DNA from: Microbispora hainanensis
Lineage (GTDB): Bacteria; Actinomycetota; Actinomycetes; Streptosporangiales; Streptosporangiaceae
Reading direction: 5' to 3'
DNA: 64,000 nucleotides
Assembly: GCF_036186745.1 (NCBI RefSeq)
Contig: NZ_CP108086.1
Span: 5,704,001 to 5,768,000 of the forward strand
Translations under genes and position numbers: made by a program
Shown: one piece after another, positions 7,782 through 16,851 of the stretch
Position numbering within the stretch: position 1 is the stretch's first letter
Layout: each line of letters begins with the position of its first letter
Notes under the pieces: model-generated
What the model saw: only the letters and a program-made list of their open reading frames with translations
What the model was told of the DNA's origin: nothing
The model's database searches: none

Positions 7782-9620
7782 GTGCAGCCGCTGTTGACGG
7801 GTGATCCACGCAGGATCGGTCCATACCTGGTCGTCGGCCGTCTCGGTGCGGGCGGCATGGGAGTCGTCTACGCGGCCGTGGACGGCTCCGGCCGGCGCGT
7901 GGCGGTCAAGCTCGTCCACGAGACCCTGTCGGTCGACCTCGAGTTCCGTCGCCGCTTCAGCCGGGAGACCTCCGTACTCGCCGGAGTCGAGGGAGCCTGT
8001 CTCGCCCGTGTGCTCGACTCCGATGCCGGGACCGAGCGCCCGTGGCTGGCGACGGAGTTCATTCCCGGGCCCACGCTCGAACAGCACGTGCAGGCCGAGG
8101 GGCCGCTGACCGGCGACGCACTGTACGGCCTGGCCGCCGGAGTCGCGGAGGCGCTCGTGGCCATGCACGCCGCCGGGGTCGTGCACCGCGATCTGAAGCC
8201 GCCGAATGTGATCTGCTCGCCGCAGGGGCCCCGGCTCATCGACTTCGGTATCGCCAAGGTCCTCGACTCCACCTCGATGACGCACACCGGCACGCTGATC
8301 GGCTCGCCCGGGTGGATCAGCCCCGAGGAGTACGGCGAGGGCCATGCCGGCACCCCGGCCGACGTCTACGGCTGGGGCCTGCTGGTGCTGTACGCGACCA
8401 CGGGCGAGCCGCCGTACGGCACCGGCCGTCCCGAGGTGCTGGCCTACCGGGTGCGCGAGCAGATCCCCGACCTCCAGGCCGTGCCGGAGGACCTGCGTGA
8501 CCTCGTCGGCCGGGCACTGGCCAAGGACCCCGCGCAGCGGCCCGCCGCCGCCGACGTCCTCGCGGCGGTGACCGAGACCTGGCAGGGCGAGGAGCCCGGG
8601 ACGGAACCGGGCGACGTCACCTCGTTCATCCAGCGGACCTGGGTGCTCCCGCTCCACGAGGCGCCCGGCTGGCCGGAGGTCCGCGTCGCTCCCGCTCCGC
8701 CGACCAAGGTCCTGCGGCCGGAGGAACCGGCGACCGCCCCGGCGGCGGTCGAGTCCGCCGGGGCTGTCTCCGGAGCCGACGGCGCACCGGTGACAGTCGT
8801 CGCCCGGCGATCCGGAGCGTCGTGGATCCACGCCTACGTGGCGACCGCGGCCGCGGTCACCCTGATCACTGTGACCGCCATCATCGCCGCGTCCGCATCG
8901 GAACGTTCCACACCCGCCGTCTCCCAGGCAGCGCCTGCAGCCTCGGTGCCGGCCCCCGCCACGACAGCGACGGCCACGACGGTCCCGGTCACGACGGCCA
9001 CGGCCACTCCGACGCCGGCGGAGAGCCCGAAGAAGAAGCCGGAGGCCGAGAGCAGGAGGGTGTCCTTCAAGGGCGTCTCGCTGACGCTCCCCAAAGGCTG
9101 GCGGATGACCACCGACGGCGACGATCGGGCCTGCGTGGAGTCTCCCCGGTCAGGGGGAGCCGACGGTCCCTGGGACTTCTTCTGCCGCCCCGATTCCATG
9201 GCCGTCGAGCTCACGTCGACGAAGGACGACTGGCCGGGCTTCGGCATCGAGGATTCCGAATTCGGCTTCATGTGGGGGCAGCACGTGCCCTGCCTGACGG
9301 GAGGGGGCGTGCTCCGCGATCCGTACGGATCGGTTTCGGAGGACGAGGGAGAGGCGGGGCTGTACTACGGCATCGATCCCTATGCCTCGCGGCTCGTCCA
9401 CTCCGGGCTGGCGAAGATGCGCGACGGCAGGAAGGCGTACTACCGGGAGTGGCAGGTCGCCTGCGAGGTCAACCTCACGTACACGATGATGATCTGGTAT
9501 CTCCCGCAGTCGAAGGTCGCCTTCTACGTGCTGAGCGCGCATCCGGAGGACCGGAAGGGGTTCAGGCAGATCATCGCTTCGGCTGACCTCCGGGGTTATA
9601 AGCATGCGGCTAAACTGTGA
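7782..9620 (+). CDS. Transmembrane Ser/Thr protein kinase
   Basis: 612 aa from a GTG with GGAGG 5 nt upstream. The kinase domain (about 12-265) is complete: GRLGAGGMGVVY glycine loop, VAVKLV lysine, HRDLKPPNV catalytic loop, IDFGIAK for DFG and SPEE for APE. A Pro/Thr-rich juxtamembrane region leads to one TM helix (about 348-370), an Ala/Thr/Pro stalk, and an external domain (about 425-612) with several Cys and aromatic residues. The kinase would sense an external cue and phosphorylate cytosolic targets. The external domain is not PASTA and I do not recognise it. It is divergent from the DUF4352 operon; the proximity suggests common regulation but proves no partnership. Confidence 0.93.
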   Translation: MQPLLTGDPRRIGPYLVVGRLGAGGMGVVYAAVDGSGRRVAVKLVHETLSVDLEFRRRFSRETSVLAGVEGACLARVLDSDAGTERPWLATEFIPGPTLEQHVQAEGPLTGDALYGLAAGVAEALVAMHAAGVVHRDLKPPNVICSPQGPRLIDFGIAKVLDSTSMTHTGTLIGSPGWISPEEYGEGHAGTPADVYGWGLLVLYATTGEPPYGTGRPEVLAYRVREQIPDLQAVPEDLRDLVGRALAKDPAQRPAAADVLAAVTETWQGEEPGTEPGDVTSFIQRTWVLPLHEAPGWPEVRVAPAPPTKVLRPEEPATAPAAVESAGAVSGADGAPVTVVARRSGASWIHAYVATAAAVTLITVTAIIAASASERSTPAVSQAAPAASVPAPATTATATTVPVTTATATPTPAESPKKKPEAESRRVSFKGVSLTLPKGWRMTTDGDDRACVESPRSGGADGPWDFFCRPDSMAVELTSTKDDWPGFGIEDSEFGFMWGQHVPCLTGGGVLRDPYGSVSEDEGEAGLYYGIDPYASRLVHSGLAKMRDGRKAYYREWQVACEVNLTYTMMIWYLPQSKVAFYVLSAHPEDRKGFRQIIASADLRGYKHAAKL

Positions 9621-9675
9621 ACGCCGTACACGTAAATCTTGACGGCGTGAGCCGGGGACGATGAGGAGGCCGATG

Positions 9676-11526
9676 ATGGCGGGGGACGAGGCGACCGTCA
9701 CCGCGGCCGATATCGCCAGAATGGTCGGCGTCGGCCGTGCGGCCGTGAGCAACTGGCGAAAGCGATACGAGGACTTCCCGGCACCGGTCGGCGGCACCGC
9801 GACCAGCCCCACCTTCTCGCTCAAGGCCGTTGAGGAGTGGCTTCTCCACCAGGGCAAGGTCGAGGAGGTGCCGCTCAGGGAACGCGCCTGGCAGCAGATC
9901 AGGAACGCCGCCGACGACCTGCACCTGGGAGCGGTGGTCGCCGAGGCCACCGAGCTCCTGCTGGGCCAGGGGGAACGCCGTCTCGTCGCCGCTCCCGCCT
10001 GGCGGCTGCTGCAGGAGCTCGCCGAGGAGCAGGGGAGTGCCGAGGCGGCCCGGTTCCTTCTCGACCGTTACGCCGACGTCCACTCCCGCCGCCTGTTCGA
10101 GACGCCGCCGGAGATCGCGCAGTTCATGGCGAGGCTGGCCGGCCCGGACGTCCGATCCGTCCTCGACCCCGCGTGCGGTCTCGGGACACTCCTCACCACG
10201 ATCCGCCATCTGGACCACGCGTACGGTCAGGAGGCGGACGACACCGTCGCACGCCTCGCCCGGACACGGCTGGCTCTGGCGCAGATCGAGGGATCGGTGG
10301 GGACCGGTGACTCCCTGCGCTGCGACTCCTGGCCCGATCTCACTGTCGATGCCGTGCTGTGCCACCCGCCGTTCAACGAACGCAACTGGGGCTACGACGA
10401 CCTGGCCAGTGACCCCCGCTGGGAGTACGGGCTGCCGCCCAAGGCCGAATCAGAGCTCGCATGGGCGCAACACGCCCTGTCACACCTGAAACCCGGCGGC
10501 ATCGCCGTCATGCTGATGCCCGCAGTGGCCGCCAACCGCCGGTCAGGCCGGCGGATCAGGAGCAACCTCCTCCGGCAGGGAACGCTGCAGGCGGTCATCG
10601 GCCTGCCGTCGCGGATGGGCGTGGGCACGGGCCTACCTCTGCACCTGTGGGTCCTCCGCAAGCCGGCCGACGGCGACCCGGTCCCGTCCCACGTTCTCAT
10701 GGCCGAGGCCGAGCCGGAGACCTTCGGCGAGATCGCCGACCGCTGGCAGCAGTTCCGTTCCGCCCCCGGGCAACGGGCGGAACAAGCAGGGCCGGTGTGT
10801 GCCGTCCCCGTCATCGAGTTGATGGACGAGAACGTCGACCTCACCCCCGGCCGGCATGTGAGTGTGGAAGACCAGGCGCCGGCGCAGCAGTTTCCGGCGG
10901 TCCGCGAGCAGTTGCTCAAACGTCTGGAGCGGTTGACCACGATGGTCCCCGAGGCCGTTCCCGCTCCGGCCAAGACGATGCCCTCGGTCGACCTCGCAGA
11001 GATGGAGCGGGCCGGGGCGATCAAGGTGTTCAGCTCGGGACGGTTCGACATATCCGGATCGGGCGACATCGTCATCACCGATCAGGACCTTTTCTCCGGC
11101 ACCACACCACAGTCCCGCACCCAGCCGGACGATCGCATCGTCACAGAACCGGGTGACGTCGTCGTAGCCGCCAGAGCAGGCGAGTTCGCGGTGAGAGTCG
11201 TCACGGAGAAGGGCATCGTGCTCGGCCCGCGGCTGACCCTCCTGCGGCCCGACCCCCAACGGATCGACGGGTACTTCCTCGCGGGCTTCCTGAAGGCGAC
11301 CTCTGCCGGGCCGGGCAGCGGCTCCCAATCGAGCATCAGCCGATTCGACCCGCGCCGCGTGGTGGTGCCGCGCATGCCCATTGAGGAGCAGCGACGGTAC
11401 GGCGAGGCCTTCCGGAAGGTCTTCGAGTTCGAAGACGAGCTCCGAAACCTCGACATCGCCGGCCGCGCCACCGCCGCCGCCATCGTCAAAGGCTTCGGCA
11501 CCGGCGAGCTCACTCCTCCGGCCTGA
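9676..11526 (+). CDS. HTH / N6-adenine methylase-like protein with HsdS-like C-terminus
   Basis: 616 aa from the ATG at 9676 (the ATG at 9673 is possible; GAGGAGG lies 3-6 nt upstream). The order is a MerR-like helix-turn-helix (about 8-50, with GVGRAAVSNWRKR), a helical N6-methylase head, a SAM-binding domain with DPACGLGTLL near residue 162, and motif IV read as HPPF near 229. A C-terminal specificity-subunit-like half domain follows (about 440-600, with GDVVVAARAG and DPRRVVVPRMP). It resembles single-chain HsdM-HsdS fusions. Motif IV is usually N/D/S-PP-Y/F; His in the first position may weaken or abolish methylation and leave a DNA-binding role. It converges with the helicase-PLD gene, and the stops are 15 nt apart. 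Confidence 0.8.
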   Translation: MAGDEATVTAADIARMVGVGRAAVSNWRKRYEDFPAPVGGTATSPTFSLKAVEEWLLHQGKVEEVPLRERAWQQIRNAADDLHLGAVVAEATELLLGQGERRLVAAPAWRLLQELAEEQGSAEAARFLLDRYADVHSRRLFETPPEIAQFMARLAGPDVRSVLDPACGLGTLLTTIRHLDHAYGQEADDTVARLARTRLALAQIEGSVGTGDSLRCDSWPDLTVDAVLCHPPFNERNWGYDDLASDPRWEYGLPPKAESELAWAQHALSHLKPGGIAVMLMPAVAANRRSGRRIRSNLLRQGTLQAVIGLPSRMGVGTGLPLHLWVLRKPADGDPVPSHVLMAEAEPETFGEIADRWQQFRSAPGQRAEQAGPVCAVPVIELMDENVDLTPGRHVSVEDQAPAQQFPAVREQLLKRLERLTTMVPEAVPAPAKTMPSVDLAEMERAGAIKVFSSGRFDISGSGDIVITDQDLFSGTTPQSRTQPDDRIVTEPGDVVVAARAGEFAVRVVTEKGIVLGPRLTLLRPDPQRIDGYFLAGFLKATSAGPGSGSQSSISRFDPRRVVVPRMPIEEQRRYGEAFRKVFEFEDELRNLDIAGRATAAAIVKGFGTGELTPPA

Positions 11527-11545
11527 GAATCTCGTCCTATCTCAG
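11523..11545. terminator. Short hairpin shared by two convergent stop codons
   Basis: CTGAGA and TCTCAG pair around an 11-nt loop. The TGA of the methylase-like gene lies in the left arm and the TGA of the helicase gene (minus strand) lies in the right arm. It is weak as a stand-alone terminator, but it is the only structure between these convergent genes. Confidence 0.35.
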
Positions 11546-14500
11546 ACGGTGCGATCGGCGCGGCCGCCGCGAAAGACGATGTCGGCCGTCCACGCCTTTT
11601 TCCCTGGCCCTCCCTGGCAGGCTTTGTTGTAGCAGCGCCAATACCAATTCCCGTTGCTACGGCGACGCAGATCGATTTGCCGCTGCCGGCAGCGACCGCA
11701 GCGAGGCGGCCGGCTGAAGTCCTCCGCGTGCTCGTGCTGCAGGATCTTGCGGGCGAAGTGGCCACCGCGCATGGTCACCATCACTTCCCGTGTCCGGTGC
11801 TGGGAGAGCACGTTGAGGCTGCCCAGCATGACGAGGCGCTCGTCGATGACGACGATCTTCTGGTGCATGTCGTTGACCTCGATGACAGCCGGGACGATCG
11901 AGCGGAGTTCTGCCAGGCAATCGGCGAATCTCTCCTTCTGCTGCAAGGAGTCGCTGGGATCCCGGACGAAGACCGTGACGCGGACGCCCCGGGCCACCGC
12001 CTCCTTCAGCGCGGGGAGGATGGCCCTGACCCGCCTGGCCACCCAGGGGGACCACAGCCAGACGGAGTGGCGTGCTTCGGCGAGGCGGGCGGTGAAGGTC
12101 TCATAGAACGAGCGCTCGTCGTCGACGGCGGTGATCTCCACGTGGCGTCCGAGGACGTCGGCCAGCCGGGCGCCGAAGGGACCGAGGTCGGCGGCGACGT
12201 CGGCGGGTGGTGAGATCAGCTTCGTCGCCTCCAGCCGACGGATCTTCCGCTCCTGGTGTAAGGCGGCGAGGTGACCGAGTGCGGTTCCGGCGCGTGCATG
12301 AAAGAGTCGTTCGCCGCTTCCGATGACGTAAAGCCGGGTCCTGACGCGCGTGACGGCGACGTTGAACAGCCGCAACCCCTCGCGCTCCCAGCGCCCGGCG
12401 CCAGGGCGTGCGGATGCGTCCGCCATCCACATGCCCCCTCCGTGACGCCCTTCCACCGTGTCGAAGACGACGATGGGGAACTCCCGGCCCTGGAAGCGAT
12501 GGGCCGTGCCGACCTCGACCAGCTGCCGATCAGCTTGCTCGATGTCGCGCAGCGCCTCCAGGGTGGCCTCTGCCTGCACGCCGTAGGGGGTGACGATTCC
12601 CGCAGTTTCGCCGTCGTCCTGATGAAGGTCGATGAGGGCACGGGAGAGCAGGATTCCCGCCGGCCACCAGCCGCTCTTGCGGCCCGTACGGTGGACCTGG
12701 GCCAGCTCGTGCAGGCCGTCCGTGTCGACGAAGACGATCTCCGGATCGTCGGCGGTGCGGGGCCGCACTCCGGCGCCCGCCTTGAGGACACCGCCGTAGG
12801 CGAGACGGTTGGCCAAGTCCATGACATGCGGACCGAAGCGGTGCTGGGTGTCCATGACCAGGCAGCCCTGGTGCTTCGCGGCGGCCTCCGGCGAGGTGAC
12901 ACGGCAGTGTTCGTAGACGTCGGGGACCAGCCAGCGCCGGATGTCGGGCCGATCGCTGTCTTTGATCGGATTCGGCAGCACCGCGCCGAGCTGCATGAAG
13001 TCGCCCAGCAGAACGGCGGAACCCGAGGCCTTGGCCGTGGCCAGGAGGACCTCCGGCAGTGTCGCGGCTCCGACCTCGTCGATCAGCACGACGTCGTAGG
13101 GGCCCGCGAGGACGGCCTTGGTGGTGCGGAATCTGGCAAGCGTCGTGGCCACCAGCCGCGCCGCTTTGATGATCTCTCCCTGGGCGTCACGGGCGAGCCG
13201 GTCGTACTCCTCCTGCAGCTCGCAGTGCCGTTTTTCCAGTTCGGTGCGGCGAGCGGCTTCCCGAGACGCCTTCCTGCGCAGTGTTTCGGCCTCCGCATGG
13301 TGAGTGGGCCATTCGTGCCGCTCGCACTCGGCCACCAGCTCTTCCGCGGCCCGAGACATCGCCTCGGCCTGCCGTAGGCTTTCGAGGCGCTCCAGCGTCG
13401 CCATTTGAGTCGTCTGCAGAACGCTGAGCTCGGCGGCCGCCCGGCGCGCGGAGTCCTCGCGGCGCGTGATCTCGTCAGGCCCGAACGGGATGCGGGCGAC
13501 GACCTGCGCGAGCGCCGCTTCGGTGTCCTCGCGGAAGCGTTCCGCCGTACGGCGGGCCGTCGCAGCGTGGGAGCGCAGCTCATCTCGGAGGGACACCGCG
13601 CCCACGAGCGCGCGCTCGTGCTCCGCCAGCCTGCCCCGATCCCGCCATCTGACCTTCCCCGAAGGGCGCCGCAGCTTGCTGATCTCGCCTTCGATCCGCG
13701 CGCAGTCGTGCTCCGCGAGCAGGGCGCGGGCCTCGGCCTGTGTGGCGGCCTCCTCGACCTTCGCCACCTCCCTGCGTTTCTCCTCGACCCGCTGCCACTC
13801 GCGCCGCGCGGGGAGCGCCTCGGCGGCCGCCCGCTCGGCGGCTTCGCATCGCCGCTGCGCGTCCGCCACAGCCCGTGCGCCGTTCTCCGCGGCCCTTTCG
13901 CATGCGGTGAGAGCCTCCGCCAGGGACTCGGTGCCGAGGCCGGGCGTACGCAACCGGATGCGCGCCTTTTCGTATGCCGCGGCGTCGAAGCCGGTGAGCC
14001 GGGCATCGAGATGGCGCAACCGGTCTTCGTCGCGACGCATCTCCAGAAGCTGCTCCGCCACGGCCCGGCGTCGCTCTTCGACCTCGGCCAGCCGCGTGCG
14101 CACCATCAGAGGCAGGCAGACGTCCGGATCTTCGGCGACCTCTCGAAGCTGCGGCGGCCCCACCCGGACGACCTCGCCCGGCCGATGACGCTGCTGTGCC
14201 AGCACTCCCTTCAGGGCGTTGTCAACGGCGATGTTGGTGCTGGAGACCAGCAGGATCCGCTTGCCGGCCGTTATCATGTCGCCGATCGCGGCCTGCAGCA
14301 GCCGCGTCTTCCCGGTCCCCGGCGGTCCCCAAACCAGCCAGACGCCCGCTCCGAGGCAGGCTCGGTATGCCAGTTGCTGGGCGGGCAAGAGCCCCGGGGG
14401 CGCCGGAGCCTCCGACAGCGTTCCGCCGATTTCGCCGCGGGCGAGCAGGTTGGCGAGGCCGCCGTCGGGGAGCCCGGCGATGCCGTCGCGCAACGCGGTG

Positions 14501-14862
14501 AGCAGGAAGTCCGGCGGGTGCCGCAGGATCCAGACGTGCGGGTCGGGCGGGGCGGCGAACTCTGCCACCCGTATCCGCAGCAAACGCCCTTCCACCGTCG
14601 CGTCCATGGCCCGAAAGCCGGCCTTGACGCTGCCCGGTTCCGCGCCCGCCAGACATAATTCGTTCAGATGGTCGGCGCTCAGGTCCGAACCCCGGATGTC
14701 GACCACGAAGATTCCGGGCTCGGCGGTGGACCGCGCGGCGCCGACCCGCCGCCATTGTGGCGCTCGCCCGCCTCCTCCTTCCAACGCGATCCACTGGTCC
14801 AGTGCCGTGACCACCTCATCACGCCATCCCAAGCGGCCCCTCCACGCCAACGACGCCCCCAT
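11542..14862 (-). CDS. SF1 helicase-PLD nuclease fusion (Mokosh type II MkoC-like)
   Basis: About 1106 aa from the ATG at 14862. The frame stays open to 15084, but that DNA is AT-rich and promoter-like, so the start is uncertain. A UPF1/COG1112-type SF1 helicase spans most of the protein: GPPGTGKT (about 178), a long coiled-coil insert, VLIDEVGAATLPE (about 590), GDFMQLGAVLP, QHRFGPHVMDLA, THRFQG-type motif V (AHRFQGREFP) and NVAVTRVRTRLYV. The C-terminus is a phospholipase D-type nuclease domain with one HKD motif (HQKIVVIDERLVMLGSLN, about 998), then a four-Cys zinc ribbon. Helicase plus PLD in one chain is the published layout of the Mokosh type II phage-defence protein. It probably recognises and cleaves abnormal nucleic acid. 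It needs no partner gene, but a decayed SF1 helicase lies just upstream. Confidence 0.85.
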   Translation of the reverse strand: MGASLAWRGRLGWRDEVVTALDQWIALEGGGGRAPQWRRVGAARSTAEPGIFVVDIRGSDLSADHLNELCLAGAEPGSVKAGFRAMDATVEGRLLRIRVAEFAAPPDPHVWILRHPPDFLLTALRDGIAGLPDGGLANLLARGEIGGTLSEAPAPPGLLPAQQLAYRACLGAGVWLVWGPPGTGKTRLLQAAIGDMITAGKRILLVSSTNIAVDNALKGVLAQQRHRPGEVVRVGPPQLREVAEDPDVCLPLMVRTRLAEVEERRRAVAEQLLEMRRDEDRLRHLDARLTGFDAAAYEKARIRLRTPGLGTESLAEALTACERAAENGARAVADAQRRCEAAERAAAEALPARREWQRVEEKRREVAKVEEAATQAEARALLAEHDCARIEGEISKLRRPSGKVRWRDRGRLAEHERALVGAVSLRDELRSHAATARRTAERFREDTEAALAQVVARIPFGPDEITRREDSARRAAAELSVLQTTQMATLERLESLRQAEAMSRAAEELVAECERHEWPTHHAEAETLRRKASREAARRTELEKRHCELQEEYDRLARDAQGEIIKAARLVATTLARFRTTKAVLAGPYDVVLIDEVGAATLPEVLLATAKASGSAVLLGDFMQLGAVLPNPIKDSDRPDIRRWLVPDVYEHCRVTSPEAAAKHQGCLVMDTQHRFGPHVMDLANRLAYGGVLKAGAGVRPRTADDPEIVFVDTDGLHELAQVHRTGRKSGWWPAGILLSRALIDLHQDDGETAGIVTPYGVQAEATLEALRDIEQADRQLVEVGTAHRFQGREFPIVVFDTVEGRHGGGMWMADASARPGAGRWEREGLRLFNVAVTRVRTRLYVIGSGERLFHARAGTALGHLAALHQERKIRRLEATKLISPPADVAADLGPFGARLADVLGRHVEITAVDDERSFYETFTARLAEARHSVWLWSPWVARRVRAILPALKEAVARGVRVTVFVRDPSDSLQQKERFADCLAELRSIVPAVIEVNDMHQKIVVIDERLVMLGSLNVLSQHRTREVMVTMRGGHFARKILQHEHAEDFSRPPRCGRCRQRQIDLRRRSNGNWYWRCYNKACQGGPGKKAWTADIVFRGGRADRTV

Positions 14863-15074
14863 GTGGCCGAACGCCTGTCCATCCGGCGACGTTTGCCCGG
14901 CAGCCGATGCTAAATCATGCGCTGAGGCGTCTGGATTTTGTCCTGATGTTTCGCATGGCATTCGGTCCGTCGTTATTGTTGGCGAACGGTCCTTGATTCG
15001 AAACTCGCACAATAGAGCGAATGCGTGATTCGGGAGAATTCGCGGTCGGCGACAGCGGGTGGCTGCCACCTCGT
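14863..15074. promoter_or_regulatory. AT-rich upstream region of the helicase-PLD gene
   Basis: This ~210-nt stretch is much richer in A/T than both neighbours and lacks clear coding signal, although the helicase frame stays open through it. I take it as the promoter and leader of the helicase-PLD gene. No individual -10/-35 pair stands out. Confidence 0.4.
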
Positions 15075-16578
15075 TCATGAGCACAGTCGCCGCCTGGAGT
15101 TGCTCCCCGGCGCCGTTCGATCACACGCCGGGCACTCGTAGCGAAGGTCCGGCTGCCCCGCGCGGTCCTGCTCATAGCGGACGAGCATGCGCCGGCAGCG
15201 TCCGCAGTCGTCGCCGGGACGGCCGCTCCCGGGTGCCGATCCCGAGCGCCGCCGCTGCATGCGCCGTACGGCGTCGGCGAACGCGTGGTGCTCGGTCCGC
15301 AGCACGACACCGGTGCCGGGGCCAGTTGGGCGCTCGCCCATGGCACTCGGCTTCGGACTGGTCTGCCCGCGACGCTCGGGGCCGTGACGAGCGGGCTCTC
15401 GGGGTAGAAGGCCGTGCTGACGATGTGGCCGATGTGCTCGCGCATCCGATATTGCTCGGTGAGGGCGGCCAGGCGGGCGGGCATCCGGCCCTCGGACACG
15501 GCGCTCGTGATCCCCGCCTTCTCGAAAGGGCTGCGCCGCAGCCATTCCTGTGCGGCCGGGGTGTCCGCGACGGTGACCGGCGGCAGCTGGCGGAAGTCCC
15601 CGGCGATCACCGTGTGCCCGCGGCCGGCCCCGGCGACGAGCATGGCGAGGGCCGCGCTGGTCATGCTGGCCTCGTCGAGGACTGGTCTTGCCGGTGCCCG
15701 GTGGGCCCCACAACCACGTGAGCGTCGGCGCGAGGGCAAGCTCCACGGCGTTGCGCTGCCCGGCGTTGAGACCGTCCAGCTCTTCAACAGGCAGTCTTCC
15801 GTGTGCGGTCGAGACGCGGCCCCGCTCCGGTGACACAACGGCCAGCGCGGCGGCCGCGTCGAAGCCGGGGCCGCCGTGGGCCGGCTCGTCCAGTCGCTCG
15901 CTCTGGGCCGTCAGCAGCCACGACAGGTCCAGCCGCAGGGTGGCCTCCCGCGCCGTAGGAGTTCCCGGAGGCAGCGAGAGGGTGACGACGTTGCCGAAGA
16001 CCGAGACCGCCTCGACCTCGATGGTGAGCTCCTTGACGATCAGAGTGGCCGGACTTCCCTCGGCCACGCCGAGCTCGCCCTGGGCCTCGTACCGCATCAG
16101 CACACGGCGGCCCGCCGCACCCGCCTCGCTGCCCCCGGACAAGGGCACGTCGCTCTGCGTCCGGCGGTTCGTCACGGTCTTCAATCCGTCGCGCAGTGCT
16201 CGGGCCGCTCCCGCGGCCACCTCGGCCCAGCCTGAGGGGACGGCCCGACAGGTGGGACCGGCTCGACGGCGGGAAGATCGGCCGCCTCCGCCGGACGCCG
16301 CACGACCGCTGCCGCATGTCCCTCGAAGAGGTTCTGCCGGGGGGGCTCCTGCCGCGGGGTCCTTCGGCGACCGGTGCGGCCCGGCCCCGGGGCACCCACA
16401 GCTCGCCGTCGAGGTCGGCGATTCCGTGGGTGACGCAGGTCTCCCAGAGCAGGCCGAAATCGATGCGCCGCAGGCCCGCCTGCTGCACCGCCTGCAGCAG
16501 CGCGTCGCGTGGCACGGGACCGGACGCGAGCGCCTTCTGCACCACGGTGCCGAGCTTCGGCTCCCGGCGATCCGCCAT
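15075..16578 (-). pseudogene. Decayed SF1 helicase with internal deletion and frameshifts
   Basis: Pieces of a UPF1-like helicase lie in order but in different frames. The N-terminal part (from the ATG at 16578, MADRREPKLG) is in one frame. A middle part with GLNAGQRNAVELAL and an intact WLWGPPGTGKT is in a second frame. DEASMTSAALAMLVAG, GDFRQLPPVTV and EQYRMREHIGHI are in a third frame. The Walker A motif is followed almost at once by Walker B, so the usual ~200-400 residues between them are deleted. The C-terminal RecA domain is mostly lost, and a Cys-pair zinc ribbon (CGRCRRM...CPACD) remains near 15100-15220. It cannot make a working helicase. It may be an old paralogue of the neighbouring helicase-PLD or a relic of another defence locus. 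Confidence 0.8.
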
Positions 16579-16851
16579 GTGACTCCCATCGGCCGGCGTC
16601 GGGGGCTGTCATGTCTAGCGCATGTTCGGGGCCACTAGTAGATCACTTGTGAATTCGAGACACAATCCTATCTTGGTGTAGACAGGTATTGATGATCTGG
16701 CGTAGATTGCGGCGCGTGCTTCCGGGCGGGATCTTCCCGCAGTCGGCTTTGGACCGATCCTTCGGGCCATGATGCAGAAGCCGCATTACGGTGTCTTGGT
16801 GTAGCGGAGCACGGCGCAAGCTGGCAAGGGTCGTCGGCGAGGGGTGAACGG
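16579..16851. promoter_or_regulatory. Upstream region of the DISARM drmD gene
   Basis: This 273-nt gap has no convincing gene. Its left half is AT-richer than the flanks. An 11-bp direct repeat TCTTGGTGTAG occurs at 16671-16681 and 16794-16804. It most likely holds the promoter of drmD and drmMI. The drmD start is preceded by GAGGGG. Confidence 0.4.

Noticed and set aside
9676..14862. Calling the methylase and helicase pair BREX or a phage-growth-limitation system
   Set aside because: No PglZ, BrxC-like ATPase or PglW-like kinase is present, and the two genes are convergent rather than in one operon.
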